Shown piece after piece: positions 1 to 8,797 of a DNA stretch of 64,000 nucleotides. The notes below the pieces were generated by a model. That model had not been told where the DNA came from and made no database searches. It was given only the letters and a program-made list of their open reading frames with translations. A program made the translations under genes and the position numbers. Position 1 is the stretch's first letter, and each line of letters begins with the position of its first letter. Origin of the DNA: Streptomyces sp. LUP47B (GTDB taxonomy: Bacteria; Actinomycetota; Actinomycetes; Streptomycetales; Streptomycetaceae); NCBI RefSeq assembly GCF_001746295.1, contig NZ_MJAH01000006.1, positions 365,053 through 429,052 of the forward strand, in the 5' to 3' direction.

Positions 1-54
1 GCCGACGACCGCGCGTGTGGCGTGGACGGCCACTTGTCCGTGGCCCGGTGCCAA

Positions 55-2253
55 CTAGGAGGCGGCGCGCGCCTCTTCACGGATCCTTTCTGCGATCTGC
101 GCCGGCATGGGCTCGTGCCGCGCATAGGACCGACTGAAGCGCGCGGTGCCGTGCGACAGGGACCTGAGGTCCACCGCGTACCGCCCGATCTCGATCTCGG
201 GCACCTCGGCCTTGATCAGCGTGCGCCCGCCATTGGTCTGCTCGGTGCCGAGCACCCGGCCGCGCCGACCGGACAGGTCGCTCATCACGGCACCCACGTA
301 GTCGTCGCCGACCAGCACGGACACCTCGGCGACCGGCTCCAGCAGATGGATCCTCGCGTCGGCCGCGGCCTCCCTGAGGGCCAGCGCCCCGGCCGTCTGG
401 AACGCGGCGTCCGAGGAGTCCACGGAGTGAGCCTTGCCGTCAAGCAGCGTCACCCGGACGTCGATGAGCTGATGGCCGGTGGCGACCCCCTTGACCGCCT
501 GCGCCCGTACACCCTTCTCCACGGACGGGATGAACTGCCGTGGCACAGCGCCGCCGACGACCTTGTCCACGAACTCGATGCCCGAGCCGCCGGGCAGCGG
601 CTCCACCTCGATCTCGCAGATGGCGAACTGCCCGTGCCCGCCGGACTGCTTCACATGGCGCCCGCGCCCGGTCGACCTGTCGGCGAAGGTCTCGCGCAGG
701 GAGACCCGGTGCGGTACGACGTCCACCTGCACGCCGTAGCGGCTGCGCAGTCGCTCCAGTGCCACATCGGCGTGCGCCTCGCCCAGGCACCACAGGACGA
801 CCTGGTGGGTGTCCTGGTTCTGTTCGAGACGCATCGTCGGATCCTCGGCGACCAGCCGGGAGAGACCCTGCGAGAGCTTGTCCTCGTCCGCCTTGCTGTG
901 CGCCTGGATGGCGAGCGGCAACAGCGGGTCGGGCATCTCCCACGGCTCCATGAGCAGCGGGTCGTCCTTGGCCGAGAGGGTGTCGCCGGTCTCCGCGCGG
1001 CTCAGCTTCGCCACGCACGCGAGGTCACCCGCGATGCAGTGCGTGAGGGAGCGCTGCTGTTTGCCGAAGGGAGCGGACAGCGCGCCGATGCGTTCGTCGA
1101 CGTCGTGGTCCTCGTGCCCGCGGTCGGCGAGACCGTGCCCGGAGACATGGACCGTCGCGTCCGGGCGCAGGGTGCCGGAGAAGACCCGCACCAGCGAGAT
1201 CCGGCCGACATACGGATCGGACGCGGTCTTCACGACCTCCGCGACCAGCGGCCCCTCGGTGTCGCACGCCTTGATCTCGCGCGGCTTGCCGTCGATCGTC
1301 GTGACGCCCGGCGTGGGGTGCTCGAACGGCGTCGGGAAACCGCCGGTGACCAGCTCGAGGAGCTCGACCGTGCCGAGCCCCTGCCGGGCGCCCTCGGCCG
1401 CGGGGGCGGCGGCCAGGACAGGATGGAACGCCCCGCGCGCGACGGCCCGCTCCAGGTCCTCCACGAGCGTCTTGAAATCGATCTCCTCGCCGCCGAGGTA
1501 GCGGTCCATGAGGGTCTCGTCCTCGCTCTCCGAGATGATCCCCTCGATCAGCCGGTTGCGGGCCTCCTCGATGCCCGGCAGCAGGTCCTCGCCCGGTTCT
1601 GTCTCTTTGCGCTCTCCGGACGAGTAGTCGAACAGCTTCTGCGACAGCAGACCGGTCAGCCCGGTGACGGGCGCGTGCCCGTCGGGCGCCTGCGGGCCGT
1701 GCAGCGGCAGATAGAGCGGGAGTACGGCGTCGGGGTCGTCGCCCCCGAAGGCCTCCGCGCAGATCCGCGTCATCTCCTCGAAATTCGCCCGGGCGGCCTC
1801 CAGATGCGTGACGACGATCGCCCGGGGCATGCCGACGGCCGCGCACTCCTCCCACACCATGCGTGTGGAGCCGTCCACCCCGTCCGAGGCCGAGACGACG
1901 AAAAGGGCCGCGTCCGCCGCTCGCAGACCGGCCCTGAGTTCTCCGACGAAGTCGGCGTATCCGGGGGTGTCCAGAAGGTTGATCTTGTACCCGTCCCATT
2001 CGACGGGCACCAGGGAGAGCTGCACCGAGCGTTGCTGCCGGTGCTCGATCTCGTCGTAGTCGGACACGGTGCCGCCGTCCTCCACGCGGCCCGCCCGGTT
2101 CACTGCTCCCGCCGTCAGCGCGAGAGCTTCCACCAATGTCGTCTTGCCCGAACCGGAGTGGCCGACCAGCACCACATTCCGTACGGACGCGGGGTGGTCG
2201 GCCGCTGTTGCCCTGCCGGCGGCTCCGGGGTGTGCGTTCGCCTTGTCGCCCAT
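55..2253 (-). CDS. EF-G-like translational GTPase (FusA2/EF-G2 type), 732 aa
   Basis: The protein has the EF-G architecture: an N-terminal G domain with P-loop GHSGSGKTT (residues 31-39) and DTPG (95-98), then domains II to V; the C-terminal part carries the domain IV/V-like GRRGRVLG and ARFSRSYARHE stretches. The position of the guanine-specificity motif NKxD reads THLE (149-152), so base recognition is probably altered, and the ERGITI-type switch I is also absent. I chose the ATG at 2253 because it has GGGAGG about 8 nt upstream and starts just before the conserved region; the frame stays open further upstream (ATG at 2298). Actinobacteria usually carry such a paralogue besides the true EF-G encoded in the str operon; its role is not firmly established. 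It is divergent from the lipid cluster across a 273-bp gap. Family assignment is secure; function is uncertain. Confidence 0.9.
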   Translation of the reverse strand: MGDKANAHPGAAGRATAADHPASVRNVVLVGHSGSGKTTLVEALALTAGAVNRAGRVEDGGTVSDYDEIEHRQQRSVQLSLVPVEWDGYKINLLDTPGYADFVGELRAGLRAADAALFVVSASDGVDGSTRMVWEECAAVGMPRAIVVTHLEAARANFEEMTRICAEAFGGDDPDAVLPLYLPLHGPQAPDGHAPVTGLTGLLSQKLFDYSSGERKETEPGEDLLPGIEEARNRLIEGIISESEDETLMDRYLGGEEIDFKTLVEDLERAVARGAFHPVLAAAPAAEGARQGLGTVELLELVTGGFPTPFEHPTPGVTTIDGKPREIKACDTEGPLVAEVVKTASDPYVGRISLVRVFSGTLRPDATVHVSGHGLADRGHEDHDVDERIGALSAPFGKQQRSLTHCIAGDLACVAKLSRAETGDTLSAKDDPLLMEPWEMPDPLLPLAIQAHSKADEDKLSQGLSRLVAEDPTMRLEQNQDTHQVVLWCLGEAHADVALERLRSRYGVQVDVVPHRVSLRETFADRSTGRGRHVKQSGGHGQFAICEIEVEPLPGGSGIEFVDKVVGGAVPRQFIPSVEKGVRAQAVKGVATGHQLIDVRVTLLDGKAHSVDSSDAAFQTAGALALREAAADARIHLLEPVAEVSVLVGDDYVGAVMSDLSGRRGRVLGTEQTNGGRTLIKAEVPEIEIGRYAVDLRSLSHGTARFSRSYARHEPMPAQIAERIREEARAAS

Positions 2254-2526
2254 GGCCTTGCCTCCCGTGCACGGTGAGGTCTCTTTGGGCGCGGACATGC
2301 GGACCCGCGTGCGGTGCGGCTCCGGTGACGCCCGCGGTCCTTCGAGCTTTCCACTCCCGTCACGGTGCGTCCATACGACGGACGTGATCGCGCCGTGACC
2401 CGGAGGGCGCGGGCCGGTGACACGAGCTCCGGGTGCCCGGCCGTCGGCCACGCGCGCGCGTGGCTACGATGGGCCAGCCGGTGGCCAGCAGGGGCCGAGC
2501 CGGCCACACCGACCGTCGGGAAGGCC

Positions 2527-3321
2527 ATGCTGAACAAGTACGCGCGTGCATTCTTCACGCGTGTTCTCACGCCGTTCGCCACATTTCTGATCAGAAGGGG
2601 CGTCAGCCCCGACACGGTCACGCTCCTCGGTACCGCAGGAGTGGTCGCGGGCGCGCTGGTCTTCTACCCCATGGGCGAGTTCTTCTGGGGCACGGTCGTG
2701 ATCACGCTGTTCGTGTTCTCCGACCTCGTCGACGGCAACATGGCCCGCCAGCTCGGCCGCTCCAGCCGCTGGGGCGCCTTCCTCGACTCCACCCTCGACC
2801 GCGTCGCCGACGGCGCGATCTTCGGCGGCTTCGCCCTCTGGTACGCGGGTGGCGGCGACGACATCACCCTGTGCGCGGTCTCCATCTTCTGCCTGGCCAG
2901 CGGCCAGGTGGTGTCGTACACGAAGGCCCGTGGCGAGTCGATCGGGCTGCCGGTCGCCGTGAACGGCCTCGTCGAGCGCGCCGAGCGCCTGGTGATCGCC
3001 CTGACCCTGGCGGGCCTCGCGGGCCTGCACAAGTTCGGCGTGCCCGGCATCCAGTACCTGCTGCCGATCGCGCTGTGGATCGTGGCCGTCGGCAGCCTGA
3101 TCACGCTGATCCAGCGGGTCGTCACGGTTCGCCGGGAGTCGGCGGAGGCCGAGGAGGCCGAGGAGGCCGCCGCCGAGCCGGGCGCTGTCGAGCCGGGAGC
3201 GGCGGAGCCGGACGCCGCAGAATCTCCCGCGTCGGAGCCCCACGCGTCGGCGCCGCCCGAGTCGGACGTCGTCGAGGAGAAGCAGAAGTCGCGGGAACAG
3301 GGGAGCGAGGCCGCGAAGTGA
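2527..3321 (+). CDS. pgsA: CDP-alcohol phosphatidyltransferase, likely phosphatidylinositol phosphate synthase
   Basis: This 264-aa multi-pass membrane enzyme would transfer the phosphatidyl group of CDP-diacylglycerol to inositol-1-phosphate. The complete CDP-alcohol phosphatidyltransferase signature is visible: D66-x2-D69-G-x2-A-R74-x8-G83-x3-D87-x3-D91. After the last membrane segment a tail of about 60 residues is rich in Glu, Ala and Pro and low in complexity. The inositol substrate is inferred from context: the next two genes overlap by 4 bp and encode the PIM acyltransferase and PimA, the same order as pgsA1-Rv2611c-pimA of mycobacteria. The ATG at 2527 was chosen because the conserved helix starts there; the ribosome site is weak. 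It could instead be a phosphatidylglycerophosphate synthase, which sequence alone does not exclude. Confidence 0.9.
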   Translation: MLNKYARAFFTRVLTPFATFLIRRGVSPDTVTLLGTAGVVAGALVFYPMGEFFWGTVVITLFVFSDLVDGNMARQLGRSSRWGAFLDSTLDRVADGAIFGGFALWYAGGGDDITLCAVSIFCLASGQVVSYTKARGESIGLPVAVNGLVERAERLVIALTLAGLAGLHKFGVPGIQYLLPIALWIVAVGSLITLIQRVVTVRRESAEAEEAEEAAAEPGAVEPGAAEPDAAESPASEPHASAPPESDVVEEKQKSREQGSEAAK

Positions 3322-4235
3322 GCGCCCAGGAGCGGCTGACGGACTCGCTGTACGGCCTGGGCTGGGGCGTGGTCAAGAAGCTCCCCGAGCCGGTCGCCGT
3401 GCGCCTCGGGCGGAGCATCGCCGACCTGGCCTGGAAACGGCGCGGCAAGGGCGTGCTCCGGCTGGAGAGCAACTACGCGCGCGTGGTGCCCGACGCGAGC
3501 CCCGAGCGCCTCGCCGAGCTCTCGCGCGCGGGCATGCGCTCGTATCTGCGCTACTGGATGGAATCCTTCCGGCTGCCCGCCTGGAGCAAGGAACGCATAA
3601 AGGGCGGCTTCGACCCGAAGGACCTCCATCACCTGACCGAGGGGCTCGCGGCCGGCAAGGGCGTCGTTCTCGCGCTGCCGCACATGGCCAACTGGGACCT
3701 CGCCGGCGCCTGGGTCACCACCAAGCTGGAGACACCGTTCACGACGGTCGCCGAGCGGCTCAAGCCGGAGACCCTGTACGACCGTTTCGTCGCCTACCGC
3801 GAGGGCCTCGGGATGGAGGTGCTCCCGCACAGCGGCGGCACCGCCTTCGGCACGCTGGCCCGGCGGCTGCGTGACGGCGGCCTGGTCTGTCTGGTCGCCG
3901 AGCGCGACCTGTCGTCGTCGGGAGTCGAGGTGCGGTTCTTCGGCGAGGCGACCCGCATCCCCGCGGGCCCGGCCCTGCTGGCCCAGCAGACGGGCGCGCT
4001 GCTGCTGCCGGTGACACTCTGGTACGACGACTCGCCCGTCATGCAGGGAAGGGTGCATCCTCCGGTCGAGGTGCCCGAGACAGGTACGCGGGCCGAAAAG
4101 ACGTCTGTCATGGCACAGGCGCTGGCCGATGCCTTCGCCACAGGGATCGCCGACCACCCGGAGGACTGGCACATGCTGCAGCGCTTGTGGCTGAAGGACC
4201 TCGAGCCCCGCCCGTCGGACGGGGTCCGCCCGTGA
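3318..4235 (+). CDS. Phosphatidylinositol mannoside acyltransferase (LPLAT/HtrB family)
   Basis: A 305-aa member of the lysophospholipid acyltransferase superfamily related to lauroyl acyltransferases; here it probably acylates the mannose of phosphatidylinositol mannosides at the inner membrane face. The catalytic H-x4-D motif is HMANWD (His122 to Asp127), followed by the family region around VAERLKPETLYDRF and a glycine/arginine block. The GTG start at 3318 overlaps the preceding stop (GTGA), and the end overlaps the pimA start in the same way, so the three genes are translationally coupled. The context matches mycobacterial patA (Rv2611c). The family is certain; the exact acceptor is inferred from the neighbours. 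Confidence 0.88.
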   Translation: MSAQERLTDSLYGLGWGVVKKLPEPVAVRLGRSIADLAWKRRGKGVLRLESNYARVVPDASPERLAELSRAGMRSYLRYWMESFRLPAWSKERIKGGFDPKDLHHLTEGLAAGKGVVLALPHMANWDLAGAWVTTKLETPFTTVAERLKPETLYDRFVAYREGLGMEVLPHSGGTAFGTLARRLRDGGLVCLVAERDLSSSGVEVRFFGEATRIPAGPALLAQQTGALLLPVTLWYDDSPVMQGRVHPPVEVPETGTRAEKTSVMAQALADAFATGIADHPEDWHMLQRLWLKDLEPRPSDGVRP

Positions 4236-5401
4236 GAATCGGCATCGTCTGCCCGTACTCCTGGGATGTACCGGGTGGCGTCCAGTTCCACATCCGTGAT
4301 CTCGCCGAGTACTTCATCCGCCTCGGCCACGAGGTGTCCGTCCTCGCCCCGGCCGACGACGACACCCCGCTGCCGCCGTACGTCGTCTCGGCCGGCCGCG
4401 CGGTTCCGGTGCCCTACAACGGCTCGGTGGCCCGCCTGAGCTTCGGCTTCCTGTCGGCGGCACGGGTGCGGCGCTGGCTGCACGACGGCGAGTTCGACGT
4501 GGTCCACATCCACGAGCCGTCCTCACCGTCGCTCGGCCTGCTGACCTGCTGGATCGCTTCGGGACCGATCGTCGCGACCTTCCACACCTCCAACGCCCGG
4601 TCCCGGGTCATGGTCGCCGCGTACTCGATCCTCCAGGCCGCCCTGGAGAAGATCAGCGCCCGGATCGCCGTGAGCGAGTACGCCCGCCGCACCCTCGTCG
4701 AGCACCTCGGCGGCGACGCGGTGGTGATCCCCAACGGCGTCGACGTCGCCTTCTTCGCCAAGGCCGAGCCGAAGCCCGAGTGGCAGGGCGGCACGATCGG
4801 CTTCATGGGGCGCATCGACGAGCCGCGCAAGGGCCTGCCGGTGCTGATGAAGGCCCTGCCGAAGATCCTCGCCGAGCGCCCGGGGACGCGGCTGCTGGTC
4901 GCCGGACGCGGTGACGAGGAGGAGGCGGTGGAGTCGCTCCCCGAGGAACTGCGCGCGCGCGTGGAGTTCCTCGGCATGGTCAGCGACGCGGACAAGGCCC
5001 GCTTCCTGCGCAGCGTCGACCTGTACGTCGCCCCCAACACCGGCGGCGAGAGTTTCGGGATCATCCTGGTCGAGGCCATGTCGGCGGGCGCCCCGGTGCT
5101 CGCCTCCGACCTCGACGCCTTCGCCCAGGTCCTCGACCACGGCGCGGCGGGCGAACTCTTCGCCAACGAGGACGCGGACGCGCTGGCGGCGGCGGCGCTA
5201 CGGCTCCTCGGGGATCCGGCGAGGCTGACCGAACTGCGCGAGCGCGGCAGCGCGCACGTCCGGCGATTCGACTGGTCGACCGTCGGGGCGGACATCCTGT
5301 CGGTCTACGAGACGGTGACGGCGGGCGCTGCGGCGGTGGCCGCGGCGGATGTCGACCGGGGCCCGGGACTGCGGGCCCGTCTGGGACTTGCCCGCGACTG
5401 A
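4232..5401 (+). CDS. pimA: Phosphatidylinositol alpha-mannosyltransferase (GT4 family)
   Basis: A 389-aa GT-B glycosyltransferase that would transfer mannose from GDP-mannose to phosphatidylinositol, the first step of PIM synthesis on the cytoplasmic face of the membrane. The N-terminus MRIGIVCPYSWDVPGGVQ contains the glycine-rich acceptor loop typical of PimA. The C-terminal domain has IGFMGRIDEPRKGL and the GT4 E-x7-E sequence in GGESFGIILVEAMSAG. It starts at the GTG overlapping the acyltransferase stop. The last 20 or so residues (after AGAAAVAAADV) are variable. Operon position third in pgsA-acyltransferase-pimA supports the assignment. Confidence 0.92.
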   Translation: MRIGIVCPYSWDVPGGVQFHIRDLAEYFIRLGHEVSVLAPADDDTPLPPYVVSAGRAVPVPYNGSVARLSFGFLSAARVRRWLHDGEFDVVHIHEPSSPSLGLLTCWIASGPIVATFHTSNARSRVMVAAYSILQAALEKISARIAVSEYARRTLVEHLGGDAVVIPNGVDVAFFAKAEPKPEWQGGTIGFMGRIDEPRKGLPVLMKALPKILAERPGTRLLVAGRGDEEEAVESLPEELRARVEFLGMVSDADKARFLRSVDLYVAPNTGGESFGIILVEAMSAGAPVLASDLDAFAQVLDHGAAGELFANEDADALAAAALRLLGDPARLTELRERGSAHVRRFDWSTVGADILSVYETVTAGAAAVAAADVDRGPGLRARLGLARD

Positions 5402-5694
5402 GCCGTTGCGCGGGCGCCGGGCGCGACTGGGGCCGGCGGCGGATTACGAGCGACGGTGTGACCGACGCTGCCGCGGCTGCCCGAGACCGGCGACTCGCCT
5501 GCGGTGGGCCGGTGGGGCATGGGGTCGCGGATTCGTCGCCCGCGGGCGACCGGCAAGGCAGGCGGCGGCGACCTCACCGCCGACCGACCGCGCGCCGTGC
5601 GACATACCCGCCGGCGGGCCCGCACGCCGGCCGATCGTGTCCGTTCCGTGCCTGACCCGGACCGCCCGAACCCGCCCCGATAGCCTTGCTGCCC

Positions 5695-6237
5695 GTGACT
5701 CCCACCCTCATCTGGATTCTCGTCGCGCTCGTCGCGATCGGCCTTTATCTGAGCTGGACCGCGGGCCGTCTCGACCGGCTGCACGCCAGGATCGACGCCA
5801 CGCGCGCGGGCCTTGACGCTCAGTTGCTCCGCCGTGCCTCCGTGACCCAGGAGCTGGCCACCTCGGGCGTGCTCGACCCGGCCGCGTCGATCGTCCTGTA
5901 CGAGGCCGCGCACGCCGCCCGGCAGGCCGAGGAGGAGCAGCGGGAGGTCGCCGAGAGCGAGCTGAGCCAGGCGTTGCGGGCCGTGTTCGCGGAGCCGACC
6001 CAGGTGGAGGCGGTCCGCGAGGCGCCCGGGGGAGAGGCGGCGGCCCACGAACTCACCGAGGCCGTGCGGCGGGTCCCGATGGCTCGCCGCTTCCACAACG
6101 ACGCGGTCGGCGCCGCCCGCCGCCTGCGTCAGCACCGCAAGGTCCGTTGGTTCCGCCTGGCCGGTCACGCCCCCTTCCCGATGGCCTTCGAGATGGACGA
6201 CGAGCCGCCCGCGGCCCTGGTCGACCGGGCGGCGTAG
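5695..6237 (+). CDS. LemA-like membrane protein, 180 aa
   Basis: One N-terminal membrane helix (residues about 3-20) is followed by a largely helical, charged domain. The pattern RLHARIDATRAGLDAQLLRR after the helix and RRFHNDAVGAARRLRQHR plus a hydrophobic ending near the C-terminus resembles the LemA family (Y-N-x-L-V-x-R...W-x-x-x-x-L-x-R-R; Y-N-x-x-V). The function of LemA proteins is unclear. I see no Shine-Dalgarno before the GTG at 5695, and a TAGCCT -10-like hexamer ends only 8 nt upstream, so the mRNA may be leaderless. It follows pimA by 293 bp and precedes pdxS. An upstream in-frame TTG at 5686 is a less likely start. Family call is moderate. Confidence 0.72.
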   Translation: MTPTLIWILVALVAIGLYLSWTAGRLDRLHARIDATRAGLDAQLLRRASVTQELATSGVLDPAASIVLYEAAHAARQAEEEQREVAESELSQALRAVFAEPTQVEAVREAPGGEAAAHELTEAVRRVPMARRFHNDAVGAARRLRQHRKVRWFRLAGHAPFPMAFEMDDEPPAALVDRAA

Positions 6238-6352
6238 GACCGGGGCCGCATCAAAACGATCCACCGGCTCTCCATTGGCCCTTGCTGTGGCCTGGTCCGG
6301 TGACGTTTCCTCGGTGCTGCAGCAGTCCCTTTCACTTCAGCGAGGTCAACCC

Positions 6353-7258
6353 GTGTCCAGCACCGAGAACCAGGCTCCCGAGACCGGCACCGCGCGCGTG
6401 AAGCGCGGCATGGCGGAGCAGCTCAAGGGCGGCGTGATCATGGACGTCGTCACGCCGGAGCAGGCGAAGATCGCGGAGGACGCGGGCGCCGTCGCCGTCA
6501 TGGCCCTGGAGCGGGTCCCCGCCGACATCCGCAAGGACGGCGGCGTGGCCCGGATGTCCGACCCGGACATGATCGAGGGCATCATCGAGGCCGTCTCGAT
6601 CCCGGTCATGGCCAAGTCCCGCATCGGCCACTTCGTCGAGGCCCAGGTCCTGCAGGCTCTCGGCGTCGACTACATCGACGAGTCCGAGGTCCTCACCCCG
6701 GCCGACGAGGTCAACCACAGCGACAAGTTCGCCTTCACCACGCCCTTCGTCTGCGGCGCCACCAACCTGGGCGAGGCCCTGCGCCGCATCGCCGAGGGCG
6801 CGGCCATGATCCGCTCCAAGGGCGAGGCCGGCACCGGCAACGTCGTCGAGGCCGTCCGCCACCTGCGCCAGATCAAGAACGAGATCGCCAGGCTGCGCGG
6901 CTACGACAACCACGAGCTGTACGCCGCCGCCAAGGAACTGCGCGCCCCGTACGAGCTCGTCAAGGAGGTCGCCGAACTCGGCAAGCTCCCGGTCGTGCTG
7001 TTCTCCGCCGGTGGCGTGGCCACCCCGGCCGACGCCGCCCTGATGCGCCAGCTCGGCGCCGAGGGCGTCTTCGTCGGCTCCGGCATCTTCAAGTCCGGCG
7101 ACCCCGCCAAGCGCGCCGCCGCCATCGTGAAGGCCACCACCTTCTACGACGACCCGAAGATCATCGCGGACGCGTCCCGCAACCTCGGCGAGGCCATGGT
7201 CGGCATCAACTGCGACACCCTCCCCGAGACCGAGCGCTACGCCAACCGCGGCTGGTAA
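6353..7258 (+). CDS. pdxS: Pyridoxal 5'-phosphate synthase subunit PdxS
   Basis: A 301-aa (beta/alpha)8 synthase that builds PLP from ribose 5-phosphate, glyceraldehyde 3-phosphate and ammonia delivered by PdxT. Family residues are in place: Asp31 (GGVIMDVV), the Schiff-base lysine Lys88 (VMAKSRIGHF) and the second catalytic lysine Lys156 (IRSKGEAGTGNV). The GTG at 6353 is preceded by GCGAGGT and gives the normal length; the first 15 or so residues are variable. PdxT follows after 6 bp, so the two subunits of the ammonia-channelling complex are co-expressed. Confidence 0.97.
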   Translation: MSSTENQAPETGTARVKRGMAEQLKGGVIMDVVTPEQAKIAEDAGAVAVMALERVPADIRKDGGVARMSDPDMIEGIIEAVSIPVMAKSRIGHFVEAQVLQALGVDYIDESEVLTPADEVNHSDKFAFTTPFVCGATNLGEALRRIAEGAAMIRSKGEAGTGNVVEAVRHLRQIKNEIARLRGYDNHELYAAAKELRAPYELVKEVAELGKLPVVLFSAGGVATPADAALMRQLGAEGVFVGSGIFKSGDPAKRAAAIVKATTFYDDPKIIADASRNLGEAMVGINCDTLPETERYANRGW

Positions 7259-7264
7259 CCACTC

Positions 7265-7870
7265 ATGAGCACTCCTGTCATAGGCGTCCTGGCCCTCCAG
7301 GGCGACGTCCGGGAGCACCTCGTGGCCCTGGCCGCGGCCGACGCCGTGGCCAGGCCGGTGCGACGCCCCGACGAACTCGCCGAGGTGGACGGCCTCGTCA
7401 TCCCCGGCGGCGAGTCCACCACCATCTCCAAGCTGGCGGTCCTGTTCGGCGTGATGGAGCCGCTACGCGCGCGTGTGCGTGCCGGACTGCCTGTCTACGG
7501 CACCTGCGCGGGCCTGATCATGCTGGCCGACAAGATCCTCGACCCGCGCTCGGGCCAGGAGACGATCGGTGGCATCGACATGATCGTGCGCCGCAACGCC
7601 TTCGGACGTCAGAACGAGTCCTTCGAAGCGGCGGTCGACGTGAAGGGCGTCGAGGGCGATCCTGTAGAGGGCGTTTTCATCCGCGCCCCCTGGGTCGAGT
7701 CCGTGGGTGCCGAGGCCGAGGTACTCGCCGAGCACGAGGGCCACATCGTCGCCGTGCGTCAGGGCAACGCGCTCGCCACGTCGTTCCACCCGGAACTGAC
7801 CGGCGACCACCGCGTGCACTCCCTGTTCGTCGACATGGTGCGCGCGAACCGTACGGCCGAGTCCTTGTAG
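7265..7870 (+). CDS. pdxT: Pyridoxal 5'-phosphate synthase glutaminase subunit PdxT
   Basis: A 201-aa class I (triad) glutamine amidotransferase that hydrolyses glutamine and passes ammonia to PdxS. The nucleophile Cys81 lies in YGTCAGL, the oxyanion motif is IPGGESTT (47-54), and the His/Glu pair is in SFHPELTGD near the C-terminus. Six bases separate it from pdxS, so it is the second gene of a bicistronic unit. The yebC gene follows after 49 bp and may be read through. Confidence 0.97.
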   Translation: MSTPVIGVLALQGDVREHLVALAAADAVARPVRRPDELAEVDGLVIPGGESTTISKLAVLFGVMEPLRARVRAGLPVYGTCAGLIMLADKILDPRSGQETIGGIDMIVRRNAFGRQNESFEAAVDVKGVEGDPVEGVFIRAPWVESVGAEAEVLAEHEGHIVAVRQGNALATSFHPELTGDHRVHSLFVDMVRANRTAESL

Positions 7871-7919
7871 GATCTCTGGCGTTCGTTGTTTGGATGGGTT
7901 ACGCGAAGGAGACAGGCAG

Positions 7920-8672
7920 ATGTCCGGCCACTCTAAATGGGCTACGACGAAGCACAAGAAGGCCGTGATTGACGCCAAGCGCGGCAAGCTCTTCGCAAAG
8001 CTGATCAAGAACATCGAGGTCGCGGCCCGCATGGGCGGCGTCGACATCGAGGGCAACCCGACTCTCTACGACGCCATCCAGAAGGCGAAGAAGTCGTCCG
8101 TCCCGAACAAGAACATCGACTCCGCGGTCAAGCGCGGAGGCGGTCTCGAGGCCGGTGGCGCCGACTACGAGACGATCATGTACGAGGGCTACGGCCCGAA
8201 CGGTGTCGCGGTGCTCATCGAGTGCCTCACCGACAACCGCAACCGCGCCGCCTCCGACGTCCGCGTCGCCATGACCCGCAACGGCGGCTCCATGGCCGAC
8301 CCGGGCTCGGTGTCGTACCTCTTCAACCGCAAGGGCGTCGTCATCGTCCCCAAGGGCGAGCTGGGCGAGGACGACGTCCTCGGTGCCGTCCTGGACGCGG
8401 GCGCCGAGGAGGTCAACGACCTCGGTGAGTCCTTCGAGGTCATCAGCGAGGCCACCGACCTGGTCGCGGTCCGCACCGCCCTTCAGGACGCCGGCATCGA
8501 CTACGACTCCGCCGACGCCAACTTCGTCCCGACCATGCAGGTCGAGCTGGACGAGGAAGGCGCCAAGAAGATCTTCAAGCTGATCGACGCCCTCGAGGAC
8601 AGCGACGACGTCCAGAACGTCTTCGCCAACTTCGACGTGAGCGACGAGGTCATGGAGAAGGTCGACGCCTGA
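7920..8672 (+). CDS. YebC/PmpR family DNA-binding transcriptional regulator / translation factor
   Basis: A 250-aa member of the YebC/PmpR (TACO1) family, starting with the hallmark MSGHSKWATTKHKK. The acidic middle and C-terminal domains (NDLGESFEVISE; DVQNVFANFDV) match the three-domain fold. Members have been described as transcription regulators and more recently as factors helping ribosomes at polyproline stretches; which applies here is not shown. A strong GAAGGAG ribosome site precedes the ATG at 7920. Placement directly before ruvC is the common arrangement in bacteria. A clear terminator follows at 8692-8720. Confidence 0.95.
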   Translation: MSGHSKWATTKHKKAVIDAKRGKLFAKLIKNIEVAARMGGVDIEGNPTLYDAIQKAKKSSVPNKNIDSAVKRGGGLEAGGADYETIMYEGYGPNGVAVLIECLTDNRNRAASDVRVAMTRNGGSMADPGSVSYLFNRKGVVIVPKGELGEDDVLGAVLDAGAEEVNDLGESFEVISEATDLVAVRTALQDAGIDYDSADANFVPTMQVELDEEGAKKIFKLIDALEDSDDVQNVFANFDVSDEVMEKVDA

Positions 8673-8691
8673 GCCACAGCTCAGCTTCGAA

Positions 8692-8720
8692 CGGGCCGAC
8701 GGGACACACCCGTCGGCCCG
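8692..8720 (+). terminator. Rho-independent-type hairpin after yebC
   Basis: A perfect 12-bp G/C stem (CGGGCCGACGGG paired with CCCGTCGGCCCG) with an ACACA loop lies 20 bp after the yebC stop. There is no T tract, as is usual in Streptomyces. Confidence 0.8.
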
Positions 8721-8797
8721 TCGCGTTGCCGGGCGTTGCCGACGCCCGTTGTCGGTGGCACCCGATAGCCTGCACAAACAGGAGATCGAAGGGCGGG

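Noticed and set aside
22..2277. A long plus-strand frame opposite the EF-G-like gene
   Set aside because: It is antisense to a gene with clear GTPase motifs and has no recognisable features.
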